From contig VWYX01000361.1 in NCBI GenBank assembly GCA_013396525.1, forward strand, positions 316,039-380,038: 64,000 nucleotides of DNA. Reading direction: 5' to 3'. Below are positions 25,946-39,420 of the stretch, in pieces. Numbering within the stretch: position 1 is the stretch's first letter; each line of letters starts with the position of its first letter. Below the pieces are notes generated by a model. That model had not been told where the DNA came from. It saw only the letters and a program-made list of their open reading frames with translations, and did no database searches. The position numbers were made by a program, and so were the translations under genes. The stretch is from Chaetorhynchus papuensis (taxonomy: Eukaryota > Chordata > Aves > Passeriformes > Rhipiduridae).

Positions 25946-28499
25946 CTCCAGAGTAGGCACCTTTTGTGCTGGTACATCTAAATGCAAGTAAGGTCAGACC
26001 ACTGGGGCAGGAAATAAATGCAATTTTATTTTAATGTAGTTCATCACGCTGCCGTAGTAGCTGGGTACCACGAGGGCTTTTCTTTAAACGAGGGCCGTTC
26101 ATGGTTAAGTTCTTTTAAATAAATAAGGAAAATCATGGGTTTGGCAGCGGTTGTGTCTGGCTATGCTGTCTTCCAAAGCAAACCTCTCTGCTTCATTTGA
26201 GGAGCCAGTATTTGGTAGTAATTGTTAATCATACTTTTTGTCATTCCATGGTATAAGATGCAGACAATAATCCTGGGCTGATGCAAAGTAATGAGGTTCC
26301 TGGTTAAAAGCAGCGTCTCTAAAAAGCTGTTGTTTAACAGTCACCCCTCCTCAGCTATTGTACCCCACTCCATAATGGTGAGCAGTGTTACCCCAAGTCG
26401 CCATCTGAATGAAGGAATATGCTCAGCCTGTCCTCACCATCTCCCTCCTTACCTTCTTTTCGTTTTCCCTCACCCTTAAAATGTCCTTGAAGATAAAGCC
26501 CACCTCTGGACAGCACCACGAAGGGGTTGGGGCTGTGCCTCTCCCACGGTTTTGACAAGAGCTCTGCCAACTGTGGTTCTCAGTCTGAGCTATAGATTTT
26601 TGCTCAAACTGATGTCTTTGTGTCCAGAGCAGAAAAAATACCCAACCAAACAATTATTCAAAAATAAAGTAATTTTTATTATGGTGATGATGATTATTAA
26701 ATAGCAGACCTGTGAGTAAAGGTCATACCACAGAGTGGCATTTTGCCAGGATGGGAGAACTCATTGATTCCAATTGTTCAACCATATTAGCCTGGGCACA
26801 CTGTGGTAATCGAAAACTATCCAGAACTAATGTATAAATAACTGCCTGCTACCCCTGAGCTGGACCAGCACAGCTGTTCTGCACAGCTGAAACCTCCTCA
26901 GGTCTGAGGGAGATGCTGAGAGCTCTGGTACAATATTTTTACAGGCTACAGAGTGTTTATATGTTGCCTCTCTGAACCCTGGCTAAGTTAGGGAAGGAGG
27001 AAAATCCTTTTGTTTGTGCTCAAAGACAGCTCGAGTGTGTTCAAACTGCCAGATCCTCGGTGAGGAATGTGATGTCCTTCACACATTTCCTTTATAGAAA
27101 TATTAATATAAAACTCAAATATTTACACACAGTATTTGAGTAAGAGGAGAAATGTTGAACCATTACACAGAACAGATTGTAGATTTTTCTGCAGAAAATT
27201 ATGTTACTGGTGGAATGAATAATAAATAATATAATTTCTATCACAGCTGCGGAAAACACACTGTATGTGCCACAGGATGACTGGCAAAAACTTGGATTTT
27301 ATTTTGAGAGATACTGGTTGTGGTGTGGGTTTTTTGAATTAACACGCTCCATCAAAATAAAAGAAGGCAAGAATTTAGGCATGAGTGAAAAATTTATTCG
27401 AAATCTAAAGAAATGTTAATAGTACTCATTTGCAAGTAGTCATGAGACTTCAGTGTTTGAAATTGCAGCTGCAGCATATTAGAGAGAAGCCGTGGAATGC
27501 TATATTTCTTTTTAAAGTACTTAAAATGAAGGTTGGCAAACCAAGGTGCTGATTGTTCAAATGAGTACAGAGCTGTTCTAATAAGAGGGTAAATGTTCTA
27601 AAGAGAAGTGAAAGCCCTCCGCTGCAGTAGCTGTGCACCAAAATGACAAAAAGTGCCACAATTTCCGTGTCTGTCTGTGGCTCGGGGGCTGTTACAAAAT
27701 ATTGTACATTTTGTAAAAGCATTAAGAGAGTGATCTGAGCCTCAGTGACCACCAACATGTTCTGATTTTGTTTTAAAGATCCACGTTTTCCTCTTTACCG
27801 TCTCTCATGTGTCCCTCAGGTCAATTGTGTCGCTGCTGGGACTCAAAAACCTGCTCTGAAATTTTTTTTTTTCAAAGGTCTGCACTTAGGAGTTGGTGTG
27901 AGAGTCTGGCAATTAAAAAAAAATTAAAAGTAAAAAAAAAAAGCAAGCAATTCATTGTAAAAATAGCAACATTAGAGCAATCTGTTATGGTTCTTGTTTA
28001 CAACTCATCTGACATGAGGCTGCTGAGGATTATTACATGTAACAATTATATTTTGATTAGGAAAGAGATACGTACAGAAAAGATAAAATATTTCTGTTCC
28101 TACGTGGAAGGAAGGCACCTTGTGATTTAATTTCTAGAGCGCTATGTAAATTTAAAATGTCAGAAAATGTAGAATTTAAATCCGCCCCTGTTTGTTTTGC
28201 AGCATTAATGCTTCCTACAGTCACGAGCATGCTGCTCTCCCAAACTTCTGCCCCTCGGAGAAAAAGGGCAGAGAGAAAACTGTTACTGGCTTTCTGACAA
28301 TGGCAGGGAGTGTGTTAAACCAGTGTAAAATTCAATTAAACTGTCTAGCCGGGTTTTTGAAGCTGAAATGCAGACCCTTTCAGTTAAGCTTCTTATTTTC
28401 CTGTGACCGACACCAGTGGATACTGTGTTATGCCAAAACCAACAGGCTGTAAAGCACCTTGTTTCATGCTCCTAGCTGATCAATATTTTTATTTTCCAG

Positions 28500-28535
28500 G
28501 CTTGCCCAGAAATATGGAGGCAGTATCACCTAACA
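28500..28535 (+). CDS. ZCCHC7: ZCCHC7 microexon (36 nt) completing knuckle 4
   Basis: Acceptor TTTTCCAG, donor GTAAGT, 12 codons reading ACPEIWRQYHLT, which corresponds to the ACTEIWRQYHLT-type stretch of mammalian ZCCHC7. Its second residue is the last Cys ligand of zinc knuckle 4, whose first three ligands lie in the exon ending at 20660. The IWRQYH sequence after it resembles the Air1/Air2 linker between knuckles 4 and 5, which is important for poly(A) polymerase binding. The exon is far too short to show up as an open frame and lies between introns of 7.8 and 16.3 kb. It is in phase 0 at both ends, so skipping it is frame-neutral but breaks knuckle 4. Confidence 0.95.
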
Positions 28536-30819
28536 GTAAGTAGAAACACCTTTTTTATTTTCTTCTACACCCAACCTATTTACTCCTCTGTGAACTGCTG
28601 ACCATAAAATATAGACAAGCATCTTCTCTGAGAAGATAATAAACATCTGAAGAGTTTTTGAACTGAAGAAGGCGATGAAACACTGTCAGTATTTTTTAAG
28701 CATCTTTAAAACTTCTGAATTCATTTTAATACTGTAATAATTAAATTAGTGCCTTGCCTCTCTTCTCTCAGTGACCACATTTACACATAGAAAGAGCGTT
28801 AAGTTTTAAGTTGGGATGCATAGCAGAAGCAGTAATCCCATCTCAGATATCCCAGATGCTGGTAATTAGTCACTCTGTGTGACAAAGCTTTCTTCTTAGA
28901 AGAGTGAAATAAATCTCCGTTAGAGCGGAGACATGAATTTGAGGAAAAACACCTCATAAACTTTTGCAGATAATTTATAATTAGTCAGGATGTAGCTGTG
29001 ACTGCTTCTTTGGCCTGCCTTAGTTGATCTTTAATCCCTGAAACAAGAAAATAAAACTTTGTGAAACTGTACCAGTTTATTACCCAAAATTTTTCCTCAT
29101 ATGTAAAATAAATATAAAAATAAAACAAAATGCATATAAATTTGGTTAATATTGAAACCTGGTACAGTATTTAACCAGTTAAAACAAATTCTTGGATTGG
29201 TGTCACAGTTCTTGAATATATTAATTTCTAAAATTGTCAAACATAAAACACCTTTAAAAATCAAGGTTTTGTTGTTCCTCTGAACTTTTGCTGTTGTTGC
29301 TTCCCAGATCGGCCTCACACGCATTTCGCTGTTACAGATAATTAACCCCTGTTCTCTGCTCTAAACAAAGTAGAAAAGTTTCTCCAATACTTTTCTTTTT
29401 GGATCTTTGGCTTTTTCTCTGAAGCAGTAGATGGGATGTGCTTTATAATTTGTGCCTCCACCTCTTCATAGCACTGGAATGCTCTTTTTTCTGCTTTTTT
29501 CTTCAAAATTCAATGAATAGAAGAAATCTGCACTTAAAACCTCTCATTTGTGTTTTGTGCATAATGATTCTAACACAAAGATCTGCCGTGTAAATCCTCC
29601 ACCCTTCCTGAGAATTTACTTTTAAACAGATTTGGTAAAGAGGGGTTTTTTTTGTTTGGTTGTTTTTTGGTTTTTTTAAAAGAAAAACGTTATGAGAAAA
29701 AGGTGCATTCACTGAGTATTTTTGTTTGCTTGTTTGTTTTAAATTGCATGAAGGAAAAAGGTAAATGCTGTCTTTCATTATAATCCCTAAAGGTGCATGT
29801 AAAAAAAATTTCTGAAATGTTTATGACACTAGGAACTTAAAAATCAGATAGAAATATTTGGTGCAGTAACATCTTGGGTTCTGTTTTTTACTGAAATAGA
29901 AGATTTAATTTAATTTCAGTCTCATCTGCCATTGAAATTCCTCAAAAAGTGAGTTGCCATTAACACTTATAAAATATTTATGTCTGTGAAAAAAAATAGC
30001 GGGAGGTAGCTTAAACTTGACCAAGTGCTGTACTAGGGCAAAATTTGAGGTATCTTGAGGCAGAAAATTATTTCTGTGGATTTTGTAGAAAGCATTCAGG
30101 ATTTACACTTAATGTAATGTAAAGCTAGAAAAACGTGTCAAAACAAGTTCTTGTTAGAAAATGTAGTGGTTACAAATATGGGCGTATTATTAAAAGTACC
30201 CATTTGGAAATTTTTGGTGCATTTTGGGGACATTTTGAAATGTGGTCAAATATGGACACTCACAGATTAAATGGTATCGCATCAGGCCCTACCTTCTGCT
30301 TTTTACTTTGCAGTGAATTGCAGATTATCTGCAAATAATCCACATTTCTGACATGTGGGAAATGTTTTGCATGCCTTCATTTTTTGCATGGGAAGAGCAC
30401 CTTTGGCTCAAAGTTACATTAGCAGTTGGGTTAAGCCTGGAATCAAAAAATTTTTATAGTAAAAGACATCCTTGGTATTTGCAATAAGTAAATTTAAAGA
30501 AACTGCATTATCTGAATTGTTTAAAAGTATGAGTCCCATATTTTATTATTCCCTTTAAAATCTTTTCTTTTGCACCCAAAGAAGAGCAGAAGTAAATAAT
30601 GTTCTGGCAAGAAACAAAACTTCTACATTAGAATAATGTGAAATGTTTAAATATATAATATATATATCTGTAGGATTCTAACAAAAAGCCACAATTTTTT
30701 ACTCTCACATCAGTATTTCACCATAGAAATTATCTTACAATTTTCGTATTGTAGAATAAATATTTTGGTACGAACAGGATATCAGTTTTAAGAAAAATAC
30801 GACACGTTTAAAACAAAAG

Positions 30820-31400
30820 TGCTGCTGTGGCTGCAACGGCCCACAGAGTTGAAGGCCACAGAAAAGCTTTTTCCTGCACTTCAGTCGTGGATACAACCAC
30901 CAGGTTTAAACTGATTTTGGTGAACTGCTGGTGATGCAGGTACATGTACGTGCAGATAAACTGGGGCGCTCAGTTTTGTGATAATACACCGTTTTTTGGC
31001 GCCGTTCACAGAGGACTGTCACGGAGTTTGTCCGAATGCTTTGCGTTCTATAAAGTATTTGCAGTTAATTTCTTTGAATGCTGGTGAAGAATCACACGGC
31101 CTTCCACCTCTCTCCTTTATGAGGCTTTTGGTTATTTTATTCATTTTCTGGCACTTTCCTAGGAGATGGACTGCCATCTATTGACTCCTCAGAGCCCCTG
31201 CACGGCATGTGGGGCGGCTGAACAATGACTCAATAACAAACCCATTCTGCTCTTGGGGATGGTGGTGGGGTTTGTTGATGTTGGCCATGGTGACAAATTT
31301 GAGCACATTGCAAATAATTTGTTGTATGGGCAGAAACATCTTATTCCAACCAAAACAGGCTGCCAGCGCAAGGAATCTTGTGAAGAAATGGCAAAAAGGA
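30820..31400. promoter_or_regulatory. Candidate conserved non-coding element
   Basis: Complex, non-repetitive, mixed-composition sequence unlike the surrounding AT-rich intron. It has homeodomain-like TTAATTT and TAATAC motifs, GGCGCC near 31000, and repeated CAAAT/GCAAATAATTTG motifs near 31310. No frame carries a recognisable protein. The call is from texture and from established knowledge that PAX5-ZCCHC7 introns are rich in conserved enhancers. It needs alignment to confirm. Confidence 0.28.
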
Positions 31401-32559
31401 TTGTAAGTGGAATATTTTAATTTGCCTTTTGATGGAAAAAAAGATTATCATAAGCCATTCAGTGAAGCTTAAATCTAAGGGCTGTGTGATAATCAAACCT
31501 TTATAAGTGGCTGAAAGTTTCTTTAAAGTTGTTCTTTCAACTCTTTTAACTAAAATTATTCTGGAAAAAAAAAAAACCCAATCAAAGTCAGCAGAAGAAG
31601 CCAACTCCCGCTGTGGCTTAAAATAATATTTAATAACCTCTTAAAGACGGTGATTTAAACCTTTAACACATCATTTTCATCATGACTGCTCTCTGTATTT
31701 CTCCTGTATAAGAGAAGGGCAATTATATTTGTCAAAATATATTTCAAGTTCTTATTCGTGTAGGTATCTTTTTGCAGTAAATTGGTTCATACCCATTAAT
31801 GTTTATCAAAGGGGTTATTGTCAATCAAATAATAGGACAAAGACTTCTTTCACAGATTCAGGATAAACAGTTTTGATCGTAGCTTGCTGGAGTGTCAGTG
31901 ATGATACGTGTGATTTTTTTGGGCAACCAGGCATTTGGAGGCCTTGTTGAGCTCTTTGTCCTGGGTTATGAGGATGCTTAGCTTACAACTCTGACTTCCT
32001 AAACACCAGGTGCTCTGCAACCCAGAGAAACACAGCCTGTGCTCCACCAGACATGCCATCACATCCCCTCTCCACCCTCAGGATAACAGGGGTGCACACA
32101 GCAGCCTTTTTTTCACCCTCAGAGCACTTGGCTCTTTCTCACTCCCCTTCACTTGACACTTCAGATCTGAGCTATAAATGTAGCGATATTTATTACGTAT
32201 TTTGAGTGGAGGCCAGGTTATATCCCTCTAACAAGCAAAAAACATAAACTTTAAATAATGCTAAAGAATCAGTGGAGAAACTTGTGAGACGGCACCCAAT
32301 GATTTTATTTTGTTTGTTTCGGTTTTGCAGTTTACTCTTTAGAAAATACAGTATTTCCCTCAAGTTTGACCCGCTGCCCGTCCACCTCGCCGTGTCCCCA
32401 GCGGCAGCTCCTGTCCTCGGTGGGTGCAGGATGTGGAGGGGCAGGGCTGGGGGTCCGCTGCAGGCCCCCGGTGACACATCCACAGCGGGCAGCCCCTCTC
32501 CCCTCAGCTGCTGGTGTCAGCAGCCCGGGGCTCTGTCCCGGCCTTCGGGGGAGCGCAGT

Positions 32560-32763
32560 GGGCTGGGTGCCCGTGCCTGACCGGCGGCCGGGGCCTCACC
32601 CCCGTCCCATGGGCTGGGTGCCCGTGCCTGACCGGCGGCCGGGGCCTCACCCCCGTCCCATGGGCTGGGTGCCCGTGCCTGACCGGCGGCCGGGGCCTCA
32701 CCCCCGTCCCATGGGCTGGGTGCCCGTGCCTGACCGGCGGCCGGGGCCTCACCCCCGCCCCGT
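32560..32763. repeat. 51-bp VNTR, four essentially identical copies
   Basis: Units begin at 32560, 32611, 32662 and 32713, each starting GGGCTGGGTGCCCGTGCCTG and including ACCGGCGGCCGGGGCCTCAC. A partial fifth start lies at 32764. Because 51 is divisible by 3, every frame repeats a 17-residue motif, which explains the overlapping open frames on both strands here (32366-32995). It is GC-rich and CpG-containing. The near-identity of copies implies recent expansion. Confidence 0.97.
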
Positions 32764-35677
32764 GGGCTGCGGTGGCTTCCTGGCCTGAGCGACCTGCTGT
32801 GGCTGCTGCTGGCGGTAGCGTTTCCACCCAGCCGATGACATCACTGGAGAAAACAGAGGAAATTTGTTTATTTTCGGTGCAGAGAGACCCTGTTTTGCTC
32901 TGGGTGTGAAGTTGCACTTCTGCCGTGAGTCCCCAAAGCGTCGGCCGGACTCCCCCCGTAGGGTGGCAGTGCTGGTGGGGCGGCCAGCGGTGCACGGGGC
33001 CGCGGTGTGTTTTGGTGTCAGATGGAGAACGTGCTGGCTGCAGACCTCACCACATTTGCGTTGTCAGAGTGGCTTGTGCCATAGAGGAATGGATGTGGCC
33101 AGTTCGGCCCAGGATCAGGATACCGCAGTCAAAGAGGAATGAACTTTGCAAGTGTTAGCATCTTCTTCAGTAAATATCAACTGAGTAAAGAAATTCTGTC
33201 CCTAAAATGGGCAGAGCAAGTTTTTTATTTTCCTGAAGTGTTTTTCGGTGTTGATGTGTGTGTTAAAACATAAATCTCACTGGGACCAGGTGTTTTCTTT
33301 CTGCAGGGATTGCTCATTTTTAATAAGCCCTTCCTGCCCCGGTGCTGCTCCAGCCAGCCACACTGGCTCCGTCCCCTGTGCCCTGCCCTCGCCAGCCTCA
33401 GCTGTGTGAAATCTCCCAGGTCAGGATGGCCACCAACAGAGTTTTAGAACCATCAGAATTTTTAATTAGCAGAAGCTATCATTGAACACACACCTTTTGA
33501 CAGTTTGTTAGTCTTGCTTTTAATCCGCCTACGTAAAGGAAGGTGAATCAGGAAGTGGCTGATTTCGCCCTGTGTATGAAGGACACGAAGGGGCAATGCA
33601 TCTTTTGTGTTTAAATTTTGCACCCAGGTTTCTTTGTGTGCTTTATTAAAATTCCTCGTGGCCTGCTACTTTTTTTTGGAAGTGAAAATGTTAGCCATAT
33701 CCCTGAAAGTCAATTTCTGTCTGTTACAGTGTGACCTCCAGAAAGGGAAATTTAAAAAATAATACAACCCTGGCAAAAAAATACTTAAGCTTGAGAGACA
33801 GAGAGGGCATTTGGTTTCCAGAGATTTTTTTAGGTGCTGAGCAGTAATGGAAGGGATGTGTTTTGGAGTATTTCTTGGAGGAGGTTAAGCCCCGGTGTCC
33901 TCGCAGCTGTGGCTGTGGCACGGCTGCAGGGCTGGCTCCGCCGGCCATGACACAAAGCCACTGACCATGGGCTCAGCGTGCTCCTCTGGAATGCTTCCGC
34001 ACCTGGCCAGTTCCTCTGCAGGTGTTTCAAGGCTATTTCTAGTAGCTCTAGGAAAAACACCGGTCTGTTAATGAAATAGGCCACGTATTTCTGATATTTT
34101 GGAATCCCAGATTGGGCCCACGTGTACCGTTGCTTCAGCATCCATTCAGCCGGATATTTTACAGGGAAGGCAGCTCGGAATTACCAGGGATATGGATTTA
34201 GGGTTAAGATGACTCTGGCTCATGTGAGTTTTGGGGCGACATGAACACCTGGAACATGATGGTGTCCACACACCTGCTTGGGAGGTTCTTGGGTTCGTGA
34301 AGGTTTTCTGCCCTTCGAGAGAGTGCTGGCCCCGTTAGTCAGGGGAGGAGCTGGAGCAGAGCTTGGCCAGCAACAGGCAGATGTTTTTGTTTTAAACTCT
34401 CTGTTGTCCAAACCTGGGCCCTCTTGCAAGTGGTTTTCAGTGTCAGAGATGCTCCTGACATGCTGCCAAACTTTCACAGCTGTCCTGGAGGAAGCCAGCA
34501 GGTCAGAGGGGATCGGTGTGGTGGGCAGAGGGATTTTACTGTTTATTTTCCCCTACTAATTGTAATTTGCTGGGTTGCCATTCTCTTTCAAGTTTCAGAT
34601 ACTTTTTGAGGCTGTCAGAAACCTAAACCCCAAATCTTTTCCTATTGCAAAGGAATCATATTTCACAAATGATATTCTTTCTGATAGCTTTTTTTTTTTC
34701 AGAAAACAAAGAGACTTTCAGGTCCTGAAATAACTGTTAGGTTTATGCATTCAAAGCTCATGCTATAGCTTTCAGTACAACAGCATGCTAGCTAAAAGTT
34801 CTTTCCCAATTTTTATTTGAAAGGTGTATTTAAATTATGATGGGGAATAGAAGTAGCTTTAATAACCCTGTATAAATTTTCTGCAAGGACCTGAGTGCAC
34901 GTTTTGGGTGGGATGCAGAACCTTCCAGCACCATGGGCATCACCTGCCACTTACCTTCTTCATGTAATAACCATGGTAGGGAATGTCCTGCTTTCTCTAA
35001 CCTTTATCTGTCCCGTGCTCTTCTGCACCTGCTCCCCAGAAAACAAAATAAAAGGTGCTTTTAAATTGAGGGTTAAAGACAGATTACACTGTGACCAAAA
35101 ATTGTGGTTTTGTGTATTTCTGGAAGCAGTCTGGGAGCGGGGAGAGAGTAGAATAGAAAGCTCGGCTGACCGATCATTTCTCTGATTTTGGGGTTCCAAA
35201 GGGCGTTGTTGTGGGGTTTGTCTTGGAGCACAGCATCCCTCAGAGAACCCCAACTTCAGCGTGCATGTTGAGGTGGTGTGAAGAACCACGTCTGCTGCAA
35301 CAGCAAACTCTTTCACGTCTGACTTTGAAAGGGAAAGGGAGAAGAGCAGGGGATGGTAATAAATGTATTTTGCTATTTTAAATCTTTGTGCAGTACATGA
35401 CATTTTGTGACATGTGTCCCTCTGGCCCAGCACACCCCAAAACCAGAGAGGTTTGGGTTATTTTTGTGATACATCAAAGCTGTTGGGTGAGTGGTTAATA
35501 AATCAAACAGAATAATGAAGCAAGGTTTGCTGCGGAAATGTTTCCCCTTCATATACTCAAATGCACTTCTCTTAAGGGAAGGGATTAAGTTGATTTTTTT
35601 TCTTTAATGCTTACAAATTCAGTTAAAAAATTTCACCTCTCTTTCCTTTAGTTTGAAAAGATGAATTTATACAAGCA

Positions 35678-35767
35678 NNNNNNNNNNNNNNNNNNNNNNN
35701 NNNNNNNNNNNNNNNNNNNNNNNNNNNNNNNNNNNNNNNNNNNNNNNNNNNNNNNNNNNNNNNNNNN
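35678..35767. other. Assembly gap (90 N)
   Basis: A run of N in AT-rich intron. Both flanks are low-complexity A/T, so a simple repeat may be missing. Confidence 0.99.
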
Positions 35768-38396
35768 ATTTTAAAAACATTCGAGAAAAAAAAATTCTGT
35801 GCCTGCTTTCTGCAGTCAGTGCTATGTATGAATATTCACATTAAAGTTCCTCCATTCTGAGAATTTCTCCAGAATTTCTCCAAACTTGATATGAAGGTGT
35901 CTTTTTTAAGTTTTGTTAGAACTGTGAACCGGTTTCAAAATTCTGTAGGAAACCAAAAATCGTCTGCATATTTAACAGACCTTTTAAAACGTGAAAAAAA
36001 TCACAGTTGCATATAATATGCATTATGGCCATAAAATGGGTTTTGGTGCATTTTTGTATTGCAAAAAAAAGCATAAAAAGTCAGTGAATCTGTTTGCACT
36101 GTGTGGTTCATCTCGCTGGTGAGTGGTGTGTCGGAGCAGCCCAGAGCTCATGCCGGTAAGACAGTAACTTCCTCAAGTTATGCTCGATCATGTTAATAAT
36201 CTACGGATTAGGATTCCCTAAAAATATTCACTTATTTAATTCCAAGAGGGTCTATCATGTCAATGATATTAATACATCTTGTTAGGTCCTGTCATGTGTA
36301 TAGAAAAGTTTCTATCCCCGTGACAGAATTATCCTGATTTTGATTTCAAGTGTTGAAGAATCAAGTATAAAGGGAATTAAAGGCGCCGAGGGCCCGCACA
36401 GAGTGGTGGGGAACACGGGGCTGTGAGCAGGTGCTCACAAAGAAGCCTCACAAGTGTGTGTGAGGTGCTCTGTGTGTGCACGCGTGCTGTGCCACCCACC
36501 GAGGGCCACAGAAGGAGGCATCCCACGGAATTTTTTGGCTACGGGGAAGTGAAGTTGGGCGTTTGGTTTTGACTCATTTCTGATTGTTGAATCTGGGTTA
36601 AATTAACGTTTGACAAACATACCCCAAGAGCCATGAGAGCGACTCTGAAATGGGCAGAGGCAGCCTCCCCACGAAGGAATGGGAGCTCCAACCTGTGTCT
36701 GGCCAGACACGGCCCCTTTCCCTGGTCCTTGGTGTCTCCACGGTGCAGCATTGCCCAGCATGGAGTGGAGTGGTGGCAATGCTGCCCAGCGTGGGGTGGT
36801 CAAGTGGTCAGGTGGTGAGGAAGAGGCATTATTTTTACATCAGAGCAGGTGAGGAATTTACAAGGAAAGGACAGTAACTGCCTGGTTCAGACTTTCTCAC
36901 AGTTGTGTTCAAAATGGCTTGTCTTTTTTTTTCCCCTTTTTTTTCTTTTCCCTCCCCTCAAACTTGCAGTTTCTCTGCTTATAGACTCTGCTCACCTTGT
37001 AGCCGACAGAAAGTATTTGTGTTTTTTCTTGACTATGCAGTTAATTCTTTTTCTAAAGATTTTTTATAACTGTTTTTGGCACTTAAAAAATGAGATGGTG
37101 AGCACCTGTGCAGGAGTACAGCCACTGCAGGGTTTCTGTGGACTACGTGATAACCCTGAAATATCTCCTCCTTTAAAATTAATTGCCCTGGATTTGTATG
37201 GGATACTCAGTTTCTGTCTGAGTTGTTTTGATGCCAGATGAGAGCTGGTGAAATTAATTCTGTTTTTCTGATGGTGGCATCATGAGGGAAAGAGAGGAAA
37301 AATCACAGCACTGAGATACTCAGAAGTTGGTCTGGCGGAAACTGTTTTGGTGAACAGCATATTTACATGGTGTGAGAGAGCAGAACTCTGAAATGCTTTC
37401 ATCCATTTTTAGATGCTGTATACTATTCAGGAAGTCCCAAGTCATATTAAAGTAAAAACTTTAAGGAATTGAGAACAATTTTTAAAAACAGATGTGTAGA
37501 AAGGGCATGGAGAGGCTTTTGTTTGCCAGTGGTTGTGTAGGAGCTGTCACACGTTTCTGCAAGGACATATTCGGGATGAATGTCACTCGTCGTGAATCTA
37601 GGTGCAAATAACTACTATTGCTGAATATATATGATGCTCTTTAATGGAGAACACATGAAAAAATTATGAGGAAATGGATAAACATTACACGTGCAGTTGG
37701 CATGTTGGCAATGTAAGGAAAGTGCTTCTGTGAAATTGTCCGTTAGTGAAGGATGCTGCAGGCTGAAGCCCAGCTGATGGAGAGTTTAAAGGGGAAAGGT
37801 TCAATTATTATCTATTTAAAATGTACCCCAAAACTCACTTTGAGCAAACTGGTGCATTGCTCACTTGGCATCTCATATTCTTCAGCAGCACTAAAAAATT
37901 TTCCCATGTTTACTTCCATTTTAGCTGTGATTAGAAATCACTTCCAACAAAATATTTATTAATAATCTATTTTTCAAGAAATACCTATTAAGAATGCTCT
38001 CCTAAGAAGGTTATTCAGATGTGGTACTTCCTCCTTTTGGGTCCAGTGGTGAGGGATGATCAGCAGATGACATAAAGGTTAAAGACAGAGAAAGGAAGCT
38101 GTAAATCATTCAGAATGACAGTAAAAATTAAAACCTTGGGGTTTGTCAGGCTCCCCCGTGTATTAGCTAATAAATATAACTGTGCTTTAGTTCTGTTCAT
38201 CTTCTGATTTTACAGGCTTTGCAAATGTTTGTTTTCAGATTAATGTATAAATGTATGTGTAACTATGCATATGCGTAGCATGGGGGCACCCGGTGCCGTG
38301 CTCCGACAGATATATAGATATATAGAGATTTATATAAACATTTGGCCAATCCCCTAATAAACATTCAAATAAAATATACATGTCCCAGTGCATGAG

Positions 38397-38520
38397 TCTC
38401 CTCCTCCTCCTCCTCCTTCTCCTCCTCTTCCTCCTCCACCTCCTTCTTCTTCTCCTCCTCCTCCTCCTCCTCCTCCTCCTCCTCCTTCTCCGCACAGTCT
38501 CTCCCCACCTCCCCCACCCC
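38397..38520. repeat. (CTC)n polypyrimidine tract
   Basis: About 95 nt (38397-38491) are almost purely C and T, with one A at 38438, made of CTC and TTC triplets. A further C-rich stretch runs to 38520. Such mirror-symmetric homopurine/homopyrimidine tracts can form triplex (H-)DNA. The apparent proline/serine and glycine/arginine frames across it are artefacts of the triplet repeat. Confidence 0.95.
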
Positions 38521-38539
38521 ACTTCAAAGCTTGTGGTCC

Positions 38540-39420
38540 TTTCTCCATCCGTGTACTAAAAGGTTTCTTTGTGAGCCAGGCCATTTGTCCGTCATTGTTT
38601 GGGGCCCAAACGGTGGTAAAATACCCTGTCACCGATCTGGAGCACGGTGAATGGCAGCTTCTCTCCGGACAATTGGCGGCGGTGCCGAGAAATATTCCTG
38701 AGAGGATTATTTAACCTTTCAATTTAGGGGGCACAAAGCCCGGCTGATTAATGAACTTTCTGATGGGCGCCGATAAGCGGATCTATTTCTTTATTTCCTC
38801 CACAAGTGATTCCTTCTCCTGTCCCATATTACTATAATCTTAAACATAAAATGTGGCAAATAGATTAAAAAACAGCACTAAAGAGTTTATCTGGCTAGCA
38901 AACTGAAGGAGCTAAATTAAAATTGGTAATGAAAGCAGTGGCTGAGCCCTGTATATGGTTTTTAAATGCGCTGTGTATTTTGAAGAGACTTATTCTCCAG
39001 CCCGCCTGGTAATGACTGCTTTGGGTGCGCGGTCCGGGTCCAGCTTCTGTTATCCCCCCAAAAAAATGAGTTGTGTTATCTGGATGACTGCAGACACATA
39101 TGCATCCCCCTTTCTCACTGCATGGGCAGACAAGGTCGATAGCATTACAAGGTATTTGTGGCAGTGCTTGTTTCAGTTTTCAGAGCTGCCAGTTTTCAGC
39201 CAGATTTGAATTACAAAAGAAGAAGCTGGCATGAAAATTGAAAGGGTTTATCGGCTAGTCTGAAGCCTCATAGCACATTGCTTATTTATGCAGTCCATTT
39301 GCACCAGGAAATGTAAAAAGGAAATACATTTTAAAAATAAGGTCATAAAGACCCAGATATGTTTAAGATGGCAAATAAAATATAGATACCTATAATATCT
39401 TTCCAGGAAACGATTTCACT
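38540..39420. promoter_or_regulatory. Candidate conserved non-coding element
   Basis: About 900 bp of non-repetitive sequence right after the polypyrimidine tract. It is dense in motifs typical of developmental enhancers: CTGATTAATGAAC near 38740, GATAAGCGGATC near 38770, ACAATTGG near 38670, repeated TAAT cores, TTATCTGG and GTAATGA. It shows no repeat features and no plausible coding frame. This is the most enhancer-like texture in the intron, but conservation cannot be measured here. Confidence 0.38.

Larger units (their letters stand above)
20661..28499 (+). other. ZCCHC7 intron (7.8 kb)
   Basis: GTGAGT donor and TTTTCCAG acceptor. It holds an old LINE fragment (22600-23340), a CR1 (23377-23660), a GC-rich stretch (24060-24720) and a CpG-rich block (25265-25945). 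Other parts (20900-22250, 26000-28150) are AT-rich with no recognised feature. Confidence 0.88.

Noticed and set aside
32560..32763. CRISPR-like array
   Set aside because: Repeats are contiguous without unique spacers, and the host is a vertebrate.
32366..32995. Repetitive frames with a 17-residue motif on both strands
   Set aside because: They are direct products of the 51-bp VNTR, and openness in several frames at once argues against coding.
38235..38714. Poly-Pro/Ser and Gly/Arg-rich frames
   Set aside because: They are a translation of a (CTC)n tract.
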